A DNA stretch of 64,000 nt from NCBI RefSeq assembly GCF_008254045.1, contig NZ_CP042425.1, positions 4,712,001 to 4,776,000 on the forward strand. Reading direction: 5' to 3'. Shown here piece after piece: positions 33,540 through 43,333 of the stretch. Under the pieces are notes generated by a model that searched no databases, was not told the DNA's origin, and saw only the letters and a program-made list of their open reading frames with translations. Numbering within the stretch: the stretch's first letter is position 1; each line of letters begins with the position of its first letter. Source of the DNA: Limnoglobus roseus (GTDB taxonomy: Bacteria > Planctomycetota > Planctomycetia > Gemmatales > Gemmataceae). The position numbers were made by a program, and so were the translations under genes.

Positions 33540-34616
33540 TCAATCGGAGTTCGGGTCGATCTCCCCGCGTTCGATCGCTTTTTTGCGATCCTCCAGCCCC
33601 TTCTGACTGAACCCGATGAGCTTGACTGTCGTCGCCTTGCCGTCCTTGGAACTCAGGATGACCGAGATCACGTCTTTCTCGGGCGTGGCGTACTTGTAGA
33701 CGCCCCCGGTGGCTGTTGGCTTCTCGCTCTGCAGGGCCGTGTAGCCGGCCGCGGGCATGGCCTTCTCGTAAAACTCGGCCACGGCTTTCAGATCGCGGGC
33801 CACCTTGCACCGCATTTCCCAGCGGAGGTCGGCGAATTCCACATCCGTCGCGTCGGCCGGCGCGGGGAGTTCGTGCGACAAGGCTTCCACACCGTACTGC
33901 ACGACGGTCTTGTTGTTCTGGGCTTCCACTTGTTCGACCGACACCGTGATGGCGTAGCCGTTCTTGCGAAATTGAAGGTGGCGTTCCTTGTCGGATTTCG
34001 TCGTCGACGTGAACAGGGTCTTGAACTCTTGCCAGCCGTCGGCCGTGAGGTCTTTCGCCAGTGTCTCGGCCTCCGCCGGGACTTTCGCCTCGGCGACGTA
34101 CGTCGTTTGGATTTGGCTGCCGTAGAGTTCCTTCGCCCCCTTGCTGCGCGGCAACGTCCGCGTGTCGAGGTTGCCGCGGAAGCCGAGGGTGACGTTCGCC
34201 GACGGCTTGTCGCCGAAGCGGAAGACCATCAGGTAGAGGCTGTGGCCGTCCTTCCACAGCTCAGACGAAGCACACGATTCGGAATCGTCCGACTTCGCCG
34301 CGTTCGTGGCCGGTTTCCAGCCCAGTGAGTCGAGTTGGGTCCGGTAATGCTTCGCAACGTCCGCGACGGAACCCGGAACGTCGGCCGTGAAGTTGGCCGA
34401 CTCGTTGCGGCCGACCTTCGATTTTGCGATCTGAGGCAGTTTGGAAAAATCGACGACCTTCGCGAGTTGAATCGAGGACGCCAGGGCTTTTGGTGGATCG
34501 GCCCGGACGGGGCTGGAGAATCCGGTCGCCCAGAGGCCGAGGAGGATCACGCGGAGTTGCCAGGCCGTTGATCGTGCGAATGGCGTCACGGGGACTTCTC
34601 CGGTGTTGGTGAGCAA
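33540..34616 (-). CDS. Exported hypothetical protein with three similar helical units
   Basis: A protein of up to 358 residues, not recognised. An N-terminal signal peptide is likely (LRVILLGLWATGFSSPVRA). Three stretches have a shared pattern of a helix ending in Gly-Trp/Tyr: DVAKHYRTQLDSLGWKPA, AETLAKDLTADGWQEF and AVAEFYEKAMPAAGYTAL, each followed by strands, which suggests an internal triplication. Other starts (for example the GTG near 34589) are possible. It precedes the DUF3592 gene on the same strand by 29 nt. Confidence 0.65.
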   Translation of the reverse strand: MLTNTGEVPVTPFARSTAWQLRVILLGLWATGFSSPVRADPPKALASSIQLAKVVDFSKLPQIAKSKVGRNESANFTADVPGSVADVAKHYRTQLDSLGWKPATNAAKSDDSESCASSELWKDGHSLYLMVFRFGDKPSANVTLGFRGNLDTRTLPRSKGAKELYGSQIQTTYVAEAKVPAEAETLAKDLTADGWQEFKTLFTSTTKSDKERHLQFRKNGYAITVSVEQVEAQNNKTVVQYGVEALSHELPAPADATDVEFADLRWEMRCKVARDLKAVAEFYEKAMPAAGYTALQSEKPTATGGVYKYATPEKDVISVILSSKDGKATTVKLIGFSQKGLEDRKKAIERGEIDPNSD

Positions 34617-34631
34617 ACTCCGTACAGATGA

Positions 34632-34658
34632 AAGCCCACGGAGGTCGTCCGTGGGCTT
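34632..34658 (-). terminator. Hairpin after tkt
   Basis: AAGCCCACGGA and TCCGTGGGCTT form an 11-bp stem with a 5-nt loop, 24 nt beyond the tkt stop. Only a short T stretch follows on the minus strand. Confidence 0.65.
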
Positions 34659-34682
34659 GAAGTGCTTGAGTGTTTCCGACCC

Positions 34683-36749
34683 TTACTTCTTCAGCTGCGC
34701 CTTCGCGGCTTCCATCACCTTCTCGATGGTGAAGCCGAAGTGCTTCAGAAGGTCTTTCAGCGGGGCCGAAGCCCCGAAGGAACGCATGCCGATGATCGCC
34801 CCCTTCGGCCCGGCGTAGTGTTCCCACCCGAAGGTCGAGAGCATCTCGATGCACACGCGGGCGGTCACGCTCGGCGGGATCACGCTGTCGCGGTACTCTT
34901 GCGTTTGCTGTTCGAACAGTTCCCACGACGGCAGGCTCACGACGCGGGCTTTCACGCCCTCGGCCGTCAACTTCTCGTAGGCTTCGACGGCCAGCGGCAG
35001 TTCCGTGCCGGTGGCGATGAGCAGGATGTCCGGCTTGCCGCCTTCGGCGTCGGCGAGGACGTAACCGCCCTTCGCCACGCCGCTCGCGGCCCCGAACTTC
35101 GTGCGGTCGTAGGTCGGCACCGGCTGACGGCTGAGGGCCAGGATGATCGGGTGGTGCTTCGACTCGGCGGCCACGCGGTACGCTTCCGTGACTTCGTTCG
35201 CGTCGCCCGGGCGAAGGACGATCAGGCCGGGGATCGCCCGGAGGCTGGCGATTTGCTCGATCGGCTGGTGCGTCGGGCCGTCTTCGCCGACGCCGATGCT
35301 GTCGTGCGTGAAGACGTAGACGACCGGCCGTTCGATGATCGAAGCGAGGCGGATCGCCGCCCGGCCGTAATCGCTGAAGATCAGGAAGCCGGCGGCGAAG
35401 GAGCGGAGGCCGTTGAGGGCCATGCCGTTACAGATCGCCCCCATGCCGTGCTCGCGGACGCCGAAGTTGACGTTCCGCCCGGCGGGGGTGGCCGCCAGGA
35501 AGTCGCCGGCCCCTTCGAACGTGAGCCTGCTCTTGTTCGACTTCGCGAGGTCGGCCGACCCGCCGACCATCCACGGGATCGCCTTCGCGACGGCGTTCAG
35601 CACCTTGCCGGACGAGTCGCGGGTGGCCATCCCCTTCGGGTCGGCCGGGAACACCGGCAGCGACTTGTCCCACCCGGCCGGCAGTTCCTTGTTCTGGATG
35701 CATTCGACCTGCGTGGCGAGGTCGGCGTGCGCCTTCTTGTACTCGGCGAACTTCGCCTTCCAGGCGGCGTTGGCGTCCGCCCCGCGCTTGCCGATGTTCG
35801 CCTTGAACTGGTCGTAGACGCCGTCCGGCACGTAGAAGCTCTTGTCTTCCGGCCAGCCGTAGCTTTTCTTCGCCGCCTTGATTTCCTCGTCGCCGAGCGG
35901 TTCGCCGTGGGCGTGTTCGGTGTCCTGCTTGTGCGGCGCGCCGAACCCGATCTTCGTCTTCACGCCGATGAGCGTCGGCTTGCCCTTCGTTTCGGCGGCG
36001 GAGTTGAGGGCCTTGGCGATGGCGGCGAGGTCGGTGTTGCCGTCTTCGACCTTCAGCACGTTCCAGCCGTAAGCCTTGTAGCGGCCGTACACGTCTTCCG
36101 TGAAGGCGAGCGTCGTGCGGCCGTCGATGGTAATGTTGTTGTCGTCGTAGAGCAGGACGAGGTTGTCGAGTTGCAGGTGCCCGGCGAGGGAACTGGCTTC
36201 GCTCGCCACGCCTTCCATCATGCAGCCGTCGCCGCAGATGGCGTACACGCGGTGGGCGAACAGGTCTTCGTAGCCCGGCTTGCCGTAGGTGGCGGCGAGC
36301 CACTTCTGGGCGATGGCCATGCCGACGGCGTTACCGATGCCCTGGCCGAGCGGTCCGGTGGTCGTTTCCACGCCGCTCGTCAGGTGCGTTTCCGGGTGGC
36401 CGGGGGTCACGCCGTTGAGTTGGCGGAATCGCTTGATCTCGTCGATCGTGACCGGCTTGCGGCCGTCGGATTCCACCACGCCGGCGAGGTGCAGCATCGA
36501 GTAGAGGAGCATCGAGGCGTGGCCGTTGGACAGAACAAAGCGGTCGCGGTTGAACCAGAGCGGGTCGGCCGGGTCGTAGGTCATGAAGCGGTTCCACACC
36601 GCGTAGGCCACGGGGGCGAGGCCCATCGGCGCGCCGGGGTGGCCGGAGTTCGCCTTCTGCACGGCGTCCATGGACAGCGTGCGGATGGTGTTGACGCACA
36701 GTTGGTCCACGGCGTCGAAATCCGTCTTCGCGGGGGTCGCACTCATCAT
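34683..36749 (-). CDS. tkt: Transketolase
   Basis: A 688-residue thiamine-diphosphate enzyme of the pentose phosphate and Calvin-type sugar rearrangements. It shows the N-terminal ANSGHPGAPMGLAPVAYAVW, the ThDP/Mg2+ motif beginning GDGCMMEG and ending DDNN, the pyrimidine-domain stretch DSIGVGEDGPTHQPIEQIAS, and the C-terminal GWEHYAGPKGAIIGMRSFGA. Length and order are normal. The start is one of two adjacent ATGs (36747-36749 or 36744-36746) just after a GAGG ribosome-binding site. Confidence 0.97.
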   Translation of the reverse strand: MMSATPAKTDFDAVDQLCVNTIRTLSMDAVQKANSGHPGAPMGLAPVAYAVWNRFMTYDPADPLWFNRDRFVLSNGHASMLLYSMLHLAGVVESDGRKPVTIDEIKRFRQLNGVTPGHPETHLTSGVETTTGPLGQGIGNAVGMAIAQKWLAATYGKPGYEDLFAHRVYAICGDGCMMEGVASEASSLAGHLQLDNLVLLYDDNNITIDGRTTLAFTEDVYGRYKAYGWNVLKVEDGNTDLAAIAKALNSAAETKGKPTLIGVKTKIGFGAPHKQDTEHAHGEPLGDEEIKAAKKSYGWPEDKSFYVPDGVYDQFKANIGKRGADANAAWKAKFAEYKKAHADLATQVECIQNKELPAGWDKSLPVFPADPKGMATRDSSGKVLNAVAKAIPWMVGGSADLAKSNKSRLTFEGAGDFLAATPAGRNVNFGVREHGMGAICNGMALNGLRSFAAGFLIFSDYGRAAIRLASIIERPVVYVFTHDSIGVGEDGPTHQPIEQIASLRAIPGLIVLRPGDANEVTEAYRVAAESKHHPIILALSRQPVPTYDRTKFGAASGVAKGGYVLADAEGGKPDILLIATGTELPLAVEAYEKLTAEGVKARVVSLPSWELFEQQTQEYRDSVIPPSVTARVCIEMLSTFGWEHYAGPKGAIIGMRSFGASAPLKDLLKHFGFTIEKVMEAAKAQLKK

Positions 36750-37056
36750 CGCCTCGGTTCGATGGGGTAAGGTGGAAATGGCTTTGGTGAGAGGATACGG
36801 GAACGACCGCCGGATGCAACTCTCCACCCGGCCGGCAGAGACGTTCGTCCGTCTTTCCCGAGCCCCACCTTACCCCGGCGCAAGCCGCGGGGATAGAAAT
36901 ATCTCCGGGTGGGAACGGTCATTTGCCCTGAAAAATCGAGAAAATGGTGAAAAAAGAGCGAAATCCGTTGGAAAGTCAGGGCCGATTGCGTAACTTCTGC
37001 ACGGAACCCTTGCTTTCAAGGGCGTGACGCTAAGTCCCTATCTGGAGTCACTCACA
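36750..37056. other. Divergent promoter region of tkt and HU gene
   Basis: A 307-nt gap. A 12-bp inverted repeat is split far apart (GGGGTAAGGTGG at 36764-36775, its complement at 36865-36876). A weak promoter-like pair TTGGAA/TAACTT (36968, 36991; 17-bp spacing) faces the HU gene. No gene is seen. Confidence 0.4.
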
Positions 37057-37374
37057 ATGGCGAAGAAGAAGGTGTTGACCAAGTCGGGCCTGTTCACCGA
37101 GTTGGCGGAAAAGACCGGCATGAAGAAGGCCGAGATCTCGAAAGTGATCGACGAATTGGTTGAGATCATGAAATACCAACTCAGCGGAAAAGGAGCCGGC
37201 GTATTCACCCTCCCCGGGGTCGCCCGCTTCAAGATTCGCAAGGTGAAGGCCGTCAAGGGCGGGGAAAAGAAGACGAACCCGCTCAACGGCAAGGACTACG
37301 TCACGAAGGACCGCCCGGCCCACAACAAGGTCACGGCCCGGCCGATCAAGCTTTTCGCCGAAGCCCTGAAGTAA
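37057..37374 (+). CDS. HU/IHF-family DNA-binding protein
   Basis: A 105-residue nucleoid protein of the HU family. The N-terminal helices (LTKSGLFTELAEKTGMKKAE) and the beta-arm core (GAGVFTLPGVARFKIRKVKA, then KTNPLNGKDYVTKDRPAHNK) match the family; the NPLNGK segment replaces the usual NPQTGE. HU bends and compacts DNA. The start at 37057 has a GGAG box 9 nt upstream. Confidence 0.93.
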   Translation: MAKKKVLTKSGLFTELAEKTGMKKAEISKVIDELVEIMKYQLSGKGAGVFTLPGVARFKIRKVKAVKGGEKKTNPLNGKDYVTKDRPAHNKVTARPIKLFAEALK

Positions 37375-37394
37375 CACCCTCTGAATCTCGATCA

Positions 37395-37434
37395 AACACG
37401 GCCCGGATTCGCTCGAATCCGGCCGTGTTTTTTT
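37395..37434 (+). terminator. Intrinsic terminator after HU gene
   Basis: A stem of about 15 bp with one bulge (ACACGGCC-GGATTCG against its complement) ends in seven or more T, 20 nt after the stop. Confidence 0.9.
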
Positions 37435-37510
37435 CTTGGCCGGTTGACGCGGCCGCGCCGAATGCCGACAATCGCCGACGCCCACCCTCGCTTCCCTTCG
37501 CGGAGTTCTC

Positions 37511-38380
37511 ATGCGATTCCTCTCCGGTCTGCTCCTGATGGTCGTCCTCGGTTCGGCGTCGGCCGCGGACCCGAAACTGCGCGTGCTCATCATCGACGGC
37601 CAGAACAACCACAACTGGAAGGCGACGACGCCGTACCTGAAGAAGTACCTCGAAGACTGCGGGCGGTTTACCGTCACCGTCGCCACGTCCCCGGAGAAGG
37701 GGAAGAAGGCAGAGATGGCGAACTTCCACCCCAACCTGTCGACGACCGACGTGGTCGTGAGCAACTACAACGGCGAGGCGTGGTCGAAGGAACTGAACGA
37801 CGCGCTGGAATCGCGAGTGAAGGACGGCAAACTCGGCCTCGTGATCGTCCACGCGGCGAACAACGCCTTCGGCCCGTGGAAAGAGTTCTACAAGATGATC
37901 GGCATGGGCTGGCAGGACGCGAAGTTCGGCAAGCGGCCCTACCTCGACGCCGTCGGCGAGCAAAAGCTGGACGAACCGGGCCAAGGGCAGGGGGCCGGTC
38001 ACCGCTACACGGGTCAATTTACCGTCACGGTTCGCGATCCCGAACACCCGGTGACGAAGGGGATGCCGAAGGAGTGGATGCACAACAATGACGAACTCTA
38101 CGACAACATGCGAGGCCCCATCGAGAACGTGAAACTCCTCGCCACGGCGTACTCGAAGGGGACAATGAAACATGAGCCGATGATTTGGACCGTCAGTTAC
38201 GGGAAGGGCCGCATCTTCCACACGCCGATGGGCCACGACGTGAATTCGATGAAGTGCGTGGGCTTTGCCAGCACGCTGCAACGCGGCACCGAGTGGGCCA
38301 CGACCGGCGCGGTCACGATCCCGCTTCCGGAAAACTTCCCCACGGCCGAGAAGGTCAGCCTCTATCCCGAGAAAAAGTGA
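37511..38380 (+). CDS. Secreted ThuA-like protein
   Basis: A 289-residue protein with a signal peptide (MRFLSGLLLMVVLGSASAAD). The body matches the ThuA family (class I glutamine amidotransferase-like fold): KLRVLIIDGQNNHNW at the start, LGLVIVHAANNAFGPWKEFY in the middle, VTVRDPEHPVTKGMPKEW, and a closing GRIFHTPMGHDVNSMKCVGF. ThuA proteins act in trehalose or other sugar use and are abundant in planctomycetes. Substrate unknown. Confidence 0.9.
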   Translation: MRFLSGLLLMVVLGSASAADPKLRVLIIDGQNNHNWKATTPYLKKYLEDCGRFTVTVATSPEKGKKAEMANFHPNLSTTDVVVSNYNGEAWSKELNDALESRVKDGKLGLVIVHAANNAFGPWKEFYKMIGMGWQDAKFGKRPYLDAVGEQKLDEPGQGQGAGHRYTGQFTVTVRDPEHPVTKGMPKEWMHNNDELYDNMRGPIENVKLLATAYSKGTMKHEPMIWTVSYGKGRIFHTPMGHDVNSMKCVGFASTLQRGTEWATTGAVTIPLPENFPTAEKVSLYPEKK

Positions 38381-38387
38381 CGGTGTA

Positions 38388-38429
38388 AAAGCAGAAGGCC
38401 CACCCGATCAGGGGTGGGCCTTCTGCTTT
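38388..38429. terminator. Bidirectional terminator between ThuA gene and rpoD
   Basis: 18-bp arms (38388-38405 and 38412-38429) pair perfectly around a 6-nt loop. It sits between convergent genes, with AAA and TTT at the ends. Confidence 0.88.
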
Positions 38430-38447
38430 GGGTCCCAACGCTCCGCG

Positions 38448-40118
38448 TTACTTCTTCCCGTTCACCACGGCCGTCCAGGCGTCGAGGAAGCCTTCGAGTT
38501 GGCGACTGCGGATGGGGTGCTGGAGCTTCCGCACGGCCTTCGCTTCGATCTGGCGAACACGTTCCCGCGTGACCTTGAAGATGCGGCCGACCTCTTCGAG
38601 CGTGTACGTGTAGCCGTCGCCGAGTCCGTAGCGGAGTTTGATGATCTCTCGCTCGCGATAGGTCAGCGTCTTCAGCACCGCCTCGATCTTGTCCTTGAGC
38701 ATCTCGTTCGTCGCGGCACTGACCGGCGAATCGACCGAGTGGTCTTCGATGAAGTCGCCGAAGTAGCTATCCTCGCTCTCACCAACCGGCCGGTCGAGGC
38801 TGATCGGGTGGCGGCTGATTTTGAGGACACGCTTCGTTTCTTCGTAGCTGATGCCGGCGGCCTTCGCCGTCTCCTCGATCGTCGGCTCGCGGCCCATCTC
38901 TTGAAGCAGTTGCTTCGAGACGTTCCGCAACTTCGACATCGTCTCGATCATGTGAACAGGGATACGGATCGTGCGGGCTTGATCCGCGATGGCCCGCGTG
39001 ATCGCCTGGCGAATCCACCACGTCGCGTAGGTGCTGAACTTGAACCCGCGGCGGTATTCGTACTTGTCCACCGCTCGCATCAGGCCGGTGTTGCCTTCCT
39101 GAATCAAGTCGAGGAACGACAGGCCGCGGTTGCGGTACTTCTTGGCGATACTGACCACGAGCCGAAGGTTGCCGCCGGAGAGTTCGCGCTTCGCCATCTC
39201 GTACTCGGCGAACCGCTGCTTCATGATTTGCACGCGGCGGCGGAGGCCCGACGGTTCTTCGAGCGTAATCAGCATCAAGTCCTGAAGTTCTTTCTCCAGG
39301 TTGGCCCGCTCTTCCTTCGCGGCACGGTTGCCCTTCATTTCGTGGACTTGCTCTTCCAACTCGTCCATTCGCTCGCTGATTTGTTCCAGCTTCTTCATCA
39401 GCGGCTGGACTTTTTGCGTGCGAATCGACAGTTCTTCCACCAGCGTCACGGTCTTGCGCCGGCGACTCTTCAAACGGTCGCGGATCGGCTCCTTCTCGCT
39501 CTCCGGGGTCCGCTCGTCGGTCAACTTGTTGAAGTCGTCGACGTTCACTTCCATCAGCGGTTCGAGGGTCCGCAGGTTGTGCGGCATCCGCTGGAGGATC
39601 TTGTCCTTCTCCAAGTTCTCGGTCTGGCTGACCTTGATCGTCCGGTCGAACGGCAGGTCGCCGGTCTGGACGCGCTTGAGCGTCTCGAAGACGTTGCGGA
39701 GGGCGTAATCGCACTCCAACACCTTGCGGCGGAAACGCCGACGGGTGACTTCGATCTTCTGGGCCAGGGAGATTTCGAGCCGGCGGTCGAGCAGCGGGAT
39801 TTCGCCCATCTGTGTCAGGTACATCCGCACCGGGTCGTCGATGTGCCGACCGTCGCCTTCGTTGTCGGAGAAGAGGGCTTCCTCTTCGGAGAGGATCGCC
39901 GCTTCTTGGGCGGCTCCGGCGGCCGGTTCGTCGGCGTCTTCCGGGTCGATGACGTTGATGCCGTTGTTTTCGAGTTGTTCCAGGATGTCTTCGAGGCGGC
40001 CAGACTCCGACGTGCCCTCGGGCAGGGCCTGGTTGACCTCGTCGAAGGTGAGCGAGCCGCTCTGCTTGCCGCGCTCGATCAGGGCCTTGAGAACGTCGTC
40101 CACGGTCTTCACGTCCAT
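38448..40118 (-). CDS. rpoD: RNA polymerase primary sigma factor (sigma70)
   Basis: A 556-residue housekeeping sigma factor. Region 1.1 is recognisable at the N-terminus (TVDDVLKALIERGKQSGSLT), region 1.2 as DDPVRMYLTQMGEIPLLDRR, regions 2.1-2.4 as NLRLVVSIAKKYRNRGLSFL through FSTYATWWIRQAITRAIADQ, region 3 as GREPTIEETAKAAGI, and the region 4.2 helix-turn-helix as TLEEVGRIFKVTRERVRQIE. The spacer between 1.2 and 2.1 is a Lys/Glu-rich coiled coil of intermediate size. The start ATG at 40116-40118 gives the expected N-terminus. It lies 118 nt after dnaG, as in the classical dnaG-rpoD operon. Confidence 0.98.
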   Translation of the reverse strand: MDVKTVDDVLKALIERGKQSGSLTFDEVNQALPEGTSESGRLEDILEQLENNGINVIDPEDADEPAAGAAQEAAILSEEEALFSDNEGDGRHIDDPVRMYLTQMGEIPLLDRRLEISLAQKIEVTRRRFRRKVLECDYALRNVFETLKRVQTGDLPFDRTIKVSQTENLEKDKILQRMPHNLRTLEPLMEVNVDDFNKLTDERTPESEKEPIRDRLKSRRRKTVTLVEELSIRTQKVQPLMKKLEQISERMDELEEQVHEMKGNRAAKEERANLEKELQDLMLITLEEPSGLRRRVQIMKQRFAEYEMAKRELSGGNLRLVVSIAKKYRNRGLSFLDLIQEGNTGLMRAVDKYEYRRGFKFSTYATWWIRQAITRAIADQARTIRIPVHMIETMSKLRNVSKQLLQEMGREPTIEETAKAAGISYEETKRVLKISRHPISLDRPVGESEDSYFGDFIEDHSVDSPVSAATNEMLKDKIEAVLKTLTYREREIIKLRYGLGDGYTYTLEEVGRIFKVTRERVRQIEAKAVRKLQHPIRSRQLEGFLDAWTAVVNGKK

Positions 40119-40236
40119 CCGAAATCTCCCGTACCTGTGGGCCGCCACGGAGTGTACAACGTGGCAGATGGAACGGTAATGAGACGATGCGGCCGAAGGT
40201 AGCCGCACGCCGGCGATCCATCGCCGGCCTTTCACA

Positions 40237-42084
40237 TCAACCCGCCTCTTTCGTCCGGCCCTGGAACCGGCGAAGAAGATCGAGGGCGGCGGCGTCATCC
40301 GTGCCAACTCCGCCGAGCTGTTCTTTCAGGGACTTCTTCTCAACGTCCGTCTTCTGTTTTGCGAACCCATCGACGACTTTGTTAAAGTACAACTGGCGGT
40401 CCGAAATACTACGGCCCACGTCCTGAAGTTTCATCGCGTGGGCGGCCAGATCGGGCCGGTCGATCAGACGCACGCGGAGGTTGTCCAGTTCCGGCGGAAT
40501 GCCCTGTTCGTGGAGGCCGTACAACTCGACCAGCATTCGCTTCAGGCCGCTGTGCGAAAGCCACTCCGGCGGAATCTGCGTGTGGGCCACCCGCACGAGG
40601 TCGGGTTCCGCGAGCAGAATCTGAACGAGTTGGCTTTCGAGGATCGGGGCCGGTCCCGCGACCTTCGCCGGCGGTGCATTAGATATAACAGGTTCCCGGC
40701 CGGAGTTCAGGGGCACTTCTTGCGGCCGGCTATTTTCCCGCTGCTGCTTCCGGCGTTGTTCGAGTTGAAGTTCTTTGAGCCGCCCTCGAACCGACCGCAG
40801 TTCCACGCCGAGCCGTTGGGCCAGTCGCGTCAGGATCAGTTCTTGCTTGAGTTGGGCGGACTGGCTCGGCACCGGCGGGGCGAGGGCGATGATGCCGAGG
40901 ATGATGTCGAGCATCCGGCGGACGCCGTCGACCGTGCCGTGTTCCGCTTTCGCGAAGAGTTGATTCAATTTGAAGTCGAGTGCATCAACAGCGTCGCCGA
41001 GTGCCTTGCGGAACACCTCTGCGCCGCCGTCCTGAGCGAGCAGGTCGGCCGGGTCCAACCCTTCTGGCAGAGTCGCGACCGCGAGTTCGACGTCCTGACT
41101 CACGAAGATTTCGAGGGCACGGTCTACGCCGGTGTTGCCGCCGTCGTCGGCGTCGAAGACGAGCACGATTTTGCGGACATGGCGGACGAGTTGCGCGACG
41201 TGCCGGGCGTTGAGGGCGGTGCCCATCGTGGCGACGACGTTGGCGATGCCGCTCTGGTGGGCCATCATCACGTCGGTGTAGCCTTCGACCACGGCGAGGA
41301 ACCCGGCCGAACTGCCGGCGTGCCGGGCCATGTCGATGCCGTAGAGTTGTTCCTGCTTCTTGAAGAGGAGCGTTTCCGGCGAGTTGTAATACTTCGGTCC
41401 GCGGGCGGCGTAGGGGGAATCCGGCATGATCCGCCCGCCGAAGCCGACGGCACGCCCCTGGGCGTCGCGGATTGGGAACATCACCCGATCGCGGAAGCGG
41501 TCGTAGTAGCCGCGGGCCTCATCGCGGGCGGCGATGAGGCCGACTTCCACGAGCAGTTCGGGCGGCACCTGGTCAGCCTGCGCCTGCTTGACCAGCCATT
41601 CGCCGTCGAGCGGGGCAAAACCGAGGCCGAACTGTCGCACACTCGCACCGGCGAGGTGCCGTTCACCAAGGTACTTGCGGGCGGCCTGCGAATCGGGCGA
41701 TTCTAGCAGGCACTGTTGGTACTTCGCCTGTGCCCACTTCATTACGTCGAAGAGGCGGAACTTGTGCGTGTCTTGCGGCGAGGCGGTCGCGTCATCGGTC
41801 GGAATGCCGGCGCGACGGGCGAGGATTTGCATGGCTTCGAGGAAGCCGACCTTGTCGTACTTCTCGACGAAGGTGAACACGTCACCCTTCGCACCGCACG
41901 CCCAGCAGTGGAAGTTCTGCCACTTGCGGTCGATTTGCAGCGACGGGCGTGTGTCGTTGTGGAACGGGCAGACGCACTTGTACGCCTTGCCGACTTGTTG
42001 GACGGGCAAATACCCCGAAATGACATCAAGGATGTCACTCGCGGCTTTCACCTGAGTTTTCAATTCCACCAAGTCGCGTGGCAC
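40237..42084 (-). CDS. dnaG: DNA primase
   Basis: A 615-residue primase that makes RNA primers for DNA replication. It has the N-terminal CHC2 zinc finger (CVCPFHNDTRPSLQIDRKW, then FHCWACGAKGD), the RNA-polymerase core with YYDRFRDRVMFPIRDAQGRA, and a TOPRIM domain (VVEGYTDVMMAHQSG, then VLVFDADDGGNTGVDRALEI). The C-terminal helicase-binding region is present but poorly conserved, as usual. It is the first gene of the dnaG-rpoD pair. Confidence 0.97.
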   Translation of the reverse strand: MPRDLVELKTQVKAASDILDVISGYLPVQQVGKAYKCVCPFHNDTRPSLQIDRKWQNFHCWACGAKGDVFTFVEKYDKVGFLEAMQILARRAGIPTDDATASPQDTHKFRLFDVMKWAQAKYQQCLLESPDSQAARKYLGERHLAGASVRQFGLGFAPLDGEWLVKQAQADQVPPELLVEVGLIAARDEARGYYDRFRDRVMFPIRDAQGRAVGFGGRIMPDSPYAARGPKYYNSPETLLFKKQEQLYGIDMARHAGSSAGFLAVVEGYTDVMMAHQSGIANVVATMGTALNARHVAQLVRHVRKIVLVFDADDGGNTGVDRALEIFVSQDVELAVATLPEGLDPADLLAQDGGAEVFRKALGDAVDALDFKLNQLFAKAEHGTVDGVRRMLDIILGIIALAPPVPSQSAQLKQELILTRLAQRLGVELRSVRGRLKELQLEQRRKQQRENSRPQEVPLNSGREPVISNAPPAKVAGPAPILESQLVQILLAEPDLVRVAHTQIPPEWLSHSGLKRMLVELYGLHEQGIPPELDNLRVRLIDRPDLAAHAMKLQDVGRSISDRQLYFNKVVDGFAKQKTDVEKKSLKEQLGGVGTDDAAALDLLRRFQGRTKEAG

Positions 42085-42683
42085 AGGGCACCTATCCGTC
42101 TCGCCGGGCGCTCGTCATACGGGGGCTGGCAAACAATGAGGGATAACGAGAACCGGAGGTCATCCACCTTGCGGTCGTCCGCCGTTCCAGAGAGTCTCGA
42201 ACCGTCATCGGCTTGCAAGGAATATGACGGGTGCCGGGTGGAAGTCGGCAAACAAGCCGTCGGGGAAGCCGGGTCGGAAGGTTCGGGAAGAATCTCAGTT
42301 CGGAGGAGAGGAACTCGGGACGGAACCGCAAGAGCACCAATCCGTTGATGCTGCGAAAATTATAAACGGTCCGGAGGAACCGTCAAGTTGGGCAACCCCG
42401 GCCGAATCGGATTCCGTCGCCGAAATCTACTTCACAAGCCGGCCCGGTGCCGGAGTTACCGCGGGGAATTCGGTCGGGAAGGGCACCTCGTTTTCGCCCC
42501 GACTGGCACGCTGAGACCGACCCGCACGGTCGCCGCAGTTGGCCGAGTTGATTGCCGAAAGTGGTTTGGTGTCAGGTTTGGTGTGAAGTCTCTAGACAGG
42601 TGATGGGAGCGACGAACTTTCCCCGGGCTGTTTGCCGGCTATGCTGATGGTATCCGGCTCGCCCTTCTGCCGAGACTTCAAGT
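42085..42683. other. Intergenic region upstream of dnaG
   Basis: 599 nt without a supported gene. A 96-codon frame (42224-42514, plus strand) exists but has mixed codon usage and no recognisable domain. The dnaG promoter must lie near 42090-42250, but no clear hexamers are seen. Confidence 0.5.
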
Positions 42684-43127
42684 ATGGACCCGAACGCTCA
42701 AGCCGTCCCGATGCCGCCCGAACCGCTACCGGCCCCGGAACCTCCGCCGCACCCGCCCGAAGCCGGGGCCATTGTGCCGCAGGCCGCTCCCAACGCGCCC
42801 GTCGGCCTCAACAAGGCGCAGGCCCGCCAGGACTTGATCTTCAACATGGTCTTTCTGGGGTTGGCGATTATTGGGGTGGCGGTGGTGTTCTCGCTTTTGA
42901 AATACTGGACGCGGCGTCAGACCGAGGACTGCGACACGTCCAGCCTCAGCTCGTTCCGCGAGATGTACGAGAGTGGCGAACTCACCGAGGAAGAGTACGA
43001 GCAGATCCGCAACAAGATGGCGGCGAAACTGAAAGGGAAGCTCGGCATCAAGCCGGGGGCCGCGACGCTGCCGAAGCCCGGTGTCGGCCGGACCGAATCG
43101 GAACCCCCACCCGAAAGTGCGAGTTGA
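42684..43127 (+). CDS. Membrane protein with SHOCT-like domain
   Basis: A 147-residue protein: a Pro-rich N-terminus (PMPPEPLPAPEPPPHPPEAG), one membrane helix (about 52-72, LIFNMVFLGLAIIGVAVVFS), then a short-coiled SHOCT-like module (SLSSFREMYESGELTEEEYE, then QIRNKMAAKL) and a disordered tail. SHOCT modules mediate assembly of membrane proteins; a specific role cannot be assigned. Confidence 0.78.
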   Translation: MDPNAQAVPMPPEPLPAPEPPPHPPEAGAIVPQAAPNAPVGLNKAQARQDLIFNMVFLGLAIIGVAVVFSLLKYWTRRQTEDCDTSSLSSFREMYESGELTEEEYEQIRNKMAAKLKGKLGIKPGAATLPKPGVGRTESEPPPESAS

Positions 43128-43333
43128 AAATATTACAACGTACCTACGTCCGTTAGGCGACGTACAATCGGCAGACCTGATGATTCACGACCGTCAGGTT
43201 GGGCGAAACTGACACAATCGCTGTTCGGGCCGAAACGTGACGCGATATAGTTCAGCCACGCCCGGCAACGAAGGCCGGACCGCGAGGCCGAAAACTTTAA
43301 CCCGAAATCAATTCTTCTCCTAACGAGGCGTCG

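Noticed and set aside
42224..42514. 96-codon frame upstream of dnaG
   Set aside because: No domain, low-complexity composition, mixed third-position use; not supported as a gene.
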